Of a stretch of 6,990 bases of DNA, positions 5,201-6,990 are shown in pieces; within the stretch, counting starts at the first letter, position 1, and the number at the start of each line of letters is the position of its first letter. Made by a program: the position numbers and the translations under genes. The stretch spans positions 1-6,990 of the forward strand of contig VSMY01000125.1 in the NCBI GenBank assembly GCA_009773995.1, read 5' to 3'. Below the pieces are notes generated by a model. The model had not been told where the DNA came from and made no database searches. It worked only from the letters and a program-made list of their open reading frames with translations. Source of the stretch: Oscillibacter sp. GTDB taxonomy: Bacteria > Bacillota > Clostridia > Oscillospirales > Oscillospiraceae.

Positions 5201-6990
5201 GTGTTCCGCAGCCTGCACATGAAGCTGACCTTGATCCTGCTGCTGCTGATTACCTCCCTCATGGCGGTGGTGGGGGCCTTCCTGACCATCAACGTCTCCA
5301 ACTTCTTTACCAACACCTTCTATCAGCAGATCGACAGCGTCTTCGGGGCGGACCAGCGGGAATTCGTGACCTCCCTCCGGGGGGAGGCCGCCCAGGAGGA
5401 CGGGGCGGCCCGGGTCCACGACATGATGGAGCTCACCGCCGGAAAGCTGGGCATCGACTACCGGACCCGGAACTACTTCGTTCTGGAGGGGGAGACGGGG
5501 GCCTACCTCAACGGCTCCGCCGCCGAGAGCGCCATGCCCAGGGAGCAGAGCCCCAACCTCCTCACCGCCCGGAACGCCGTCCTGCGCCGGGACGAGACGG
5601 GCATCGGGGACGTCAGCGACATCACCGCGGACTACATGGACGCCGCCATCCCCATCTTCGGGGGGGACAACGCCTTCATCATCTATATCCTGGACACCCG
5701 GGACACCGTCTCCGGCCTGAACGGCCAGCTCTTTCAGATCATTATGCAGGCCCTGGTCATCGGCCTTTTGATTTCCGTGCTCTTGAGCTTCCCCCTCTCC
5801 AAGACCATGGTGGGCCCCATCGAGAAGCTCACCGCCGGGGCGGAGAAAATGGCCGCCGGGGACTTCGGCAGCGCCCTGCCCGTGGAGTCCACGGACGAAA
5901 TCGGCGTCCTCACCGGCACCTTCAACGAGATGGCGGGAGTCCTCCAGTCCACCCTGGCCGCCGTGGAGAACGAGCGGAACAAGCTGGACACCCTCTTCCT
6001 CCACATGACCGACGGCGTGGTGGCCTTTGACCACGGCGGAAAACTCATCCACTGCAACCCCGCCGCCAACGACATGCTCCAGCGCCCCGTGGGGCCGGAG
6101 TGCACCTATGAGGAGCTCTTCGGCGCCCTCTATCCCTTTGCGGAGATGCTGGCCCTCCAGCGCCCCAGCTTCGCCGAGGGGGAGCTGGACGCCGGGGACA
6201 AGACCCTGGAGGTCTACCTGGCCCCCTTCTCCGACCGGGAGCGGGGAGGCGTGCTCATCGTCCTCCACGACGTGACGGAGCAGCACCGGAACGAGGAGCG
6301 GCGGAAGGAATTCGTGGCCAACGTCTCCCACGAGCTCCGGACCCCCCTGACCAACGTCCGCACCTACGCCGAAACCCTCCGGGACGCGGAGGGGGACATC
6401 CCCCAGCCCACCGCCAACAGCTTTCTGGACATTATCATCACGGAGACGGACCGGATGACCCATATCGTCCAGGACCTGCTGACCCTCTCCCGCCTGGACC
6501 GGGGGGACGCGGAGCTGGTATTGTCCCGCTTCCCCTTCGCCGAGGCCATCCAGAGCGTGGTCCGCTCCAGCGCGCTGAACGCCCGGCAGCGGGGCCATGC
6601 GCTGACCTGCGGGGACCTCAGCCACCTGCCCCTCATCGTGGGGGACCGGAGCCGGCTGGAGCAGGTGATGATGAACATTTTGGGCAACGCCATCAAATAC
6701 ACCCCCGACGGGGGGCACATTCAGGTCTCCGCCGGCTGTGGGGAGGACGACACCGTCTGGATGGAGGTCTGGGACGACGGCATCGGCATCCCGGACAAGG
6801 ACCGGGAGCGGATCTTCGACCGCTTCTACCGGGTGGACAAGGCCCGGTCCCGGGAGTCCGGCGGCACGGGCCTGGGGCTCTCCATCGCCCGGGAGATTGT
6901 CCAGCGGCACCACGGCGTCATCGCCCTGGTCCCCCACGAGGGGCCCGGCACCACCATCCGCATGACCCTGCCCATCGCCCAGGGCCGGGG
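5201..6990 (+). CDS. walK: Sensor histidine kinase, WalK/PhoR type (3' end beyond the window)
   Basis: A membrane sensor kinase, partner of the regulator encoded 39 bases upstream. The frame is open from GTG 5201 to the window edge: 596 complete codons and no stop. Order of parts: short basic N-terminus; first membrane segment about 9-30; an extracytoplasmic sensing region about 31-178; second membrane segment about 179-200; HAMP domain about 199-250 (PIEKLTAGAEKMAAGDF, then DEIG at 232-235); cytoplasmic PAS domain about 256-360 (MTDGVVAFDHGGKLIHCNPAA); the phospho-acceptor box FVANVSHELRTPLT with H377; and the ATPase domain with N492-N496 (NILGN), DDGIGIP (525-531), the F box RIFDRFYR (537-544) and GGTGLGL (554-560). 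The TM-sensor-TM-HAMP-PAS-HisKA-HATPase order matches WalK, and PhoR is similar, so the symbol is tentative. The last visible residues (GTTIRMTLP) are typical of the ATPase domain's end, so only a short tail is missing. All catalytic residues are intact. Confidence 0.94.
   Translation, partial: MFRSLHMKLTLILLLLITSLMAVVGAFLTINVSNFFTNTFYQQIDSVFGADQREFVTSLRGEAAQEDGAARVHDMMELTAGKLGIDYRTRNYFVLEGETGAYLNGSAAESAMPREQSPNLLTARNAVLRRDETGIGDVSDITADYMDAAIPIFGGDNAFIIYILDTRDTVSGLNGQLFQIIMQALVIGLLISVLLSFPLSKTMVGPIEKLTAGAEKMAAGDFGSALPVESTDEIGVLTGTFNEMAGVLQSTLAAVENERNKLDTLFLHMTDGVVAFDHGGKLIHCNPAANDMLQRPVGPECTYEELFGALYPFAEMLALQRPSFAEGELDAGDKTLEVYLAPFSDRERGGVLIVLHDVTEQHRNEERRKEFVANVSHELRTPLTNVRTYAETLRDAEGDIPQPTANSFLDIIITETDRMTHIVQDLLTLSRLDRGDAELVLSRFPFAEAIQSVVRSSALNARQRGHALTCGDLSHLPLIVGDRSRLEQVMMNILGNAIKYTPDGGHIQVSAGCGEDDTVWMEVWDDGIGIPDKDRERIFDRFYRVDKARSRESGGTGLGLSIAREIVQRHHGVIALVPHEGPGTTIRMTLPIAQGR

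Noticed and set aside
4280..6937. An 885-codon open frame on the minus strand, antisense to the regulator and kinase genes
   Set aside because: Its product is low-complexity Gly/Val/Asp/His-rich with no domain, and it spans two real genes and a gap. The plus strand carries all expected motifs. High GC and strong third-position bias remove stops from this antisense frame.

Overview
The window is GC-rich (roughly 60-65% by eye), compactly coded chromosomal DNA. The TypA, Nudix and two-component proteins all read like those of Gram-positive Firmicutes. Strong AAGGAG/AAAGGAGG ribosome binding sites, sigma-A-type promoters and high GC together suggest a GC-rich gut clostridium of the Oscillospiraceae type (Flavonifractor, Lawsonibacter or Oscillibacter-like). 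That placement is inference from style, not a database match. I see no mobile elements, tRNA or rRNA genes, CRISPR arrays or integration scars.

Layout. (1) 1-666 (+): the 3' part of an unrecognised gene whose start lies left of the window. (2) 689-725: a strong palindromic terminator that works in both directions between this gene and the convergent typA. (3) 724-2547 (-): typA/bipA, a ribosome-associated translational GTPase, with its own promoter at 2594-2622. (4) 2688-2716: terminator of the next minus-strand gene. (5) 2724-3605 (-): a secreted VanY-type (M15B) D,D-carboxypeptidase. (6) 3606-3844: a divergent promoter region with recognisable sigma-A sites for both directions. (7) 3845-4396 (+): a Nudix hydrolase of the ADP-ribose pyrophosphatase type. 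(8) 4451-5161 (+): an OmpR/PhoB-family response regulator most like WalR/PhoP. (9) 5201 to the right edge (+): a WalK/PhoR-type sensor histidine kinase, starting at GTG and continuing past the window, though all its signature motifs are inside.

How the genes may work together. Nudix, regulator and kinase lie in the same direction with gaps of 54 and 39 bases and no convincing terminator between them, so they are probably one transcript from the promoter at 3746-3774. The kinase and regulator form a phosphorelay pair. The divergently placed VanY peptidase trims peptidoglycan stem peptides, a plausible target for a WalRK-like cell-wall-sensing system, but no WalR-type binding repeat was found in the shared promoter region. 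The window looks like conserved core genome. I found no convincing new system; the findings are small, checkable oddities.
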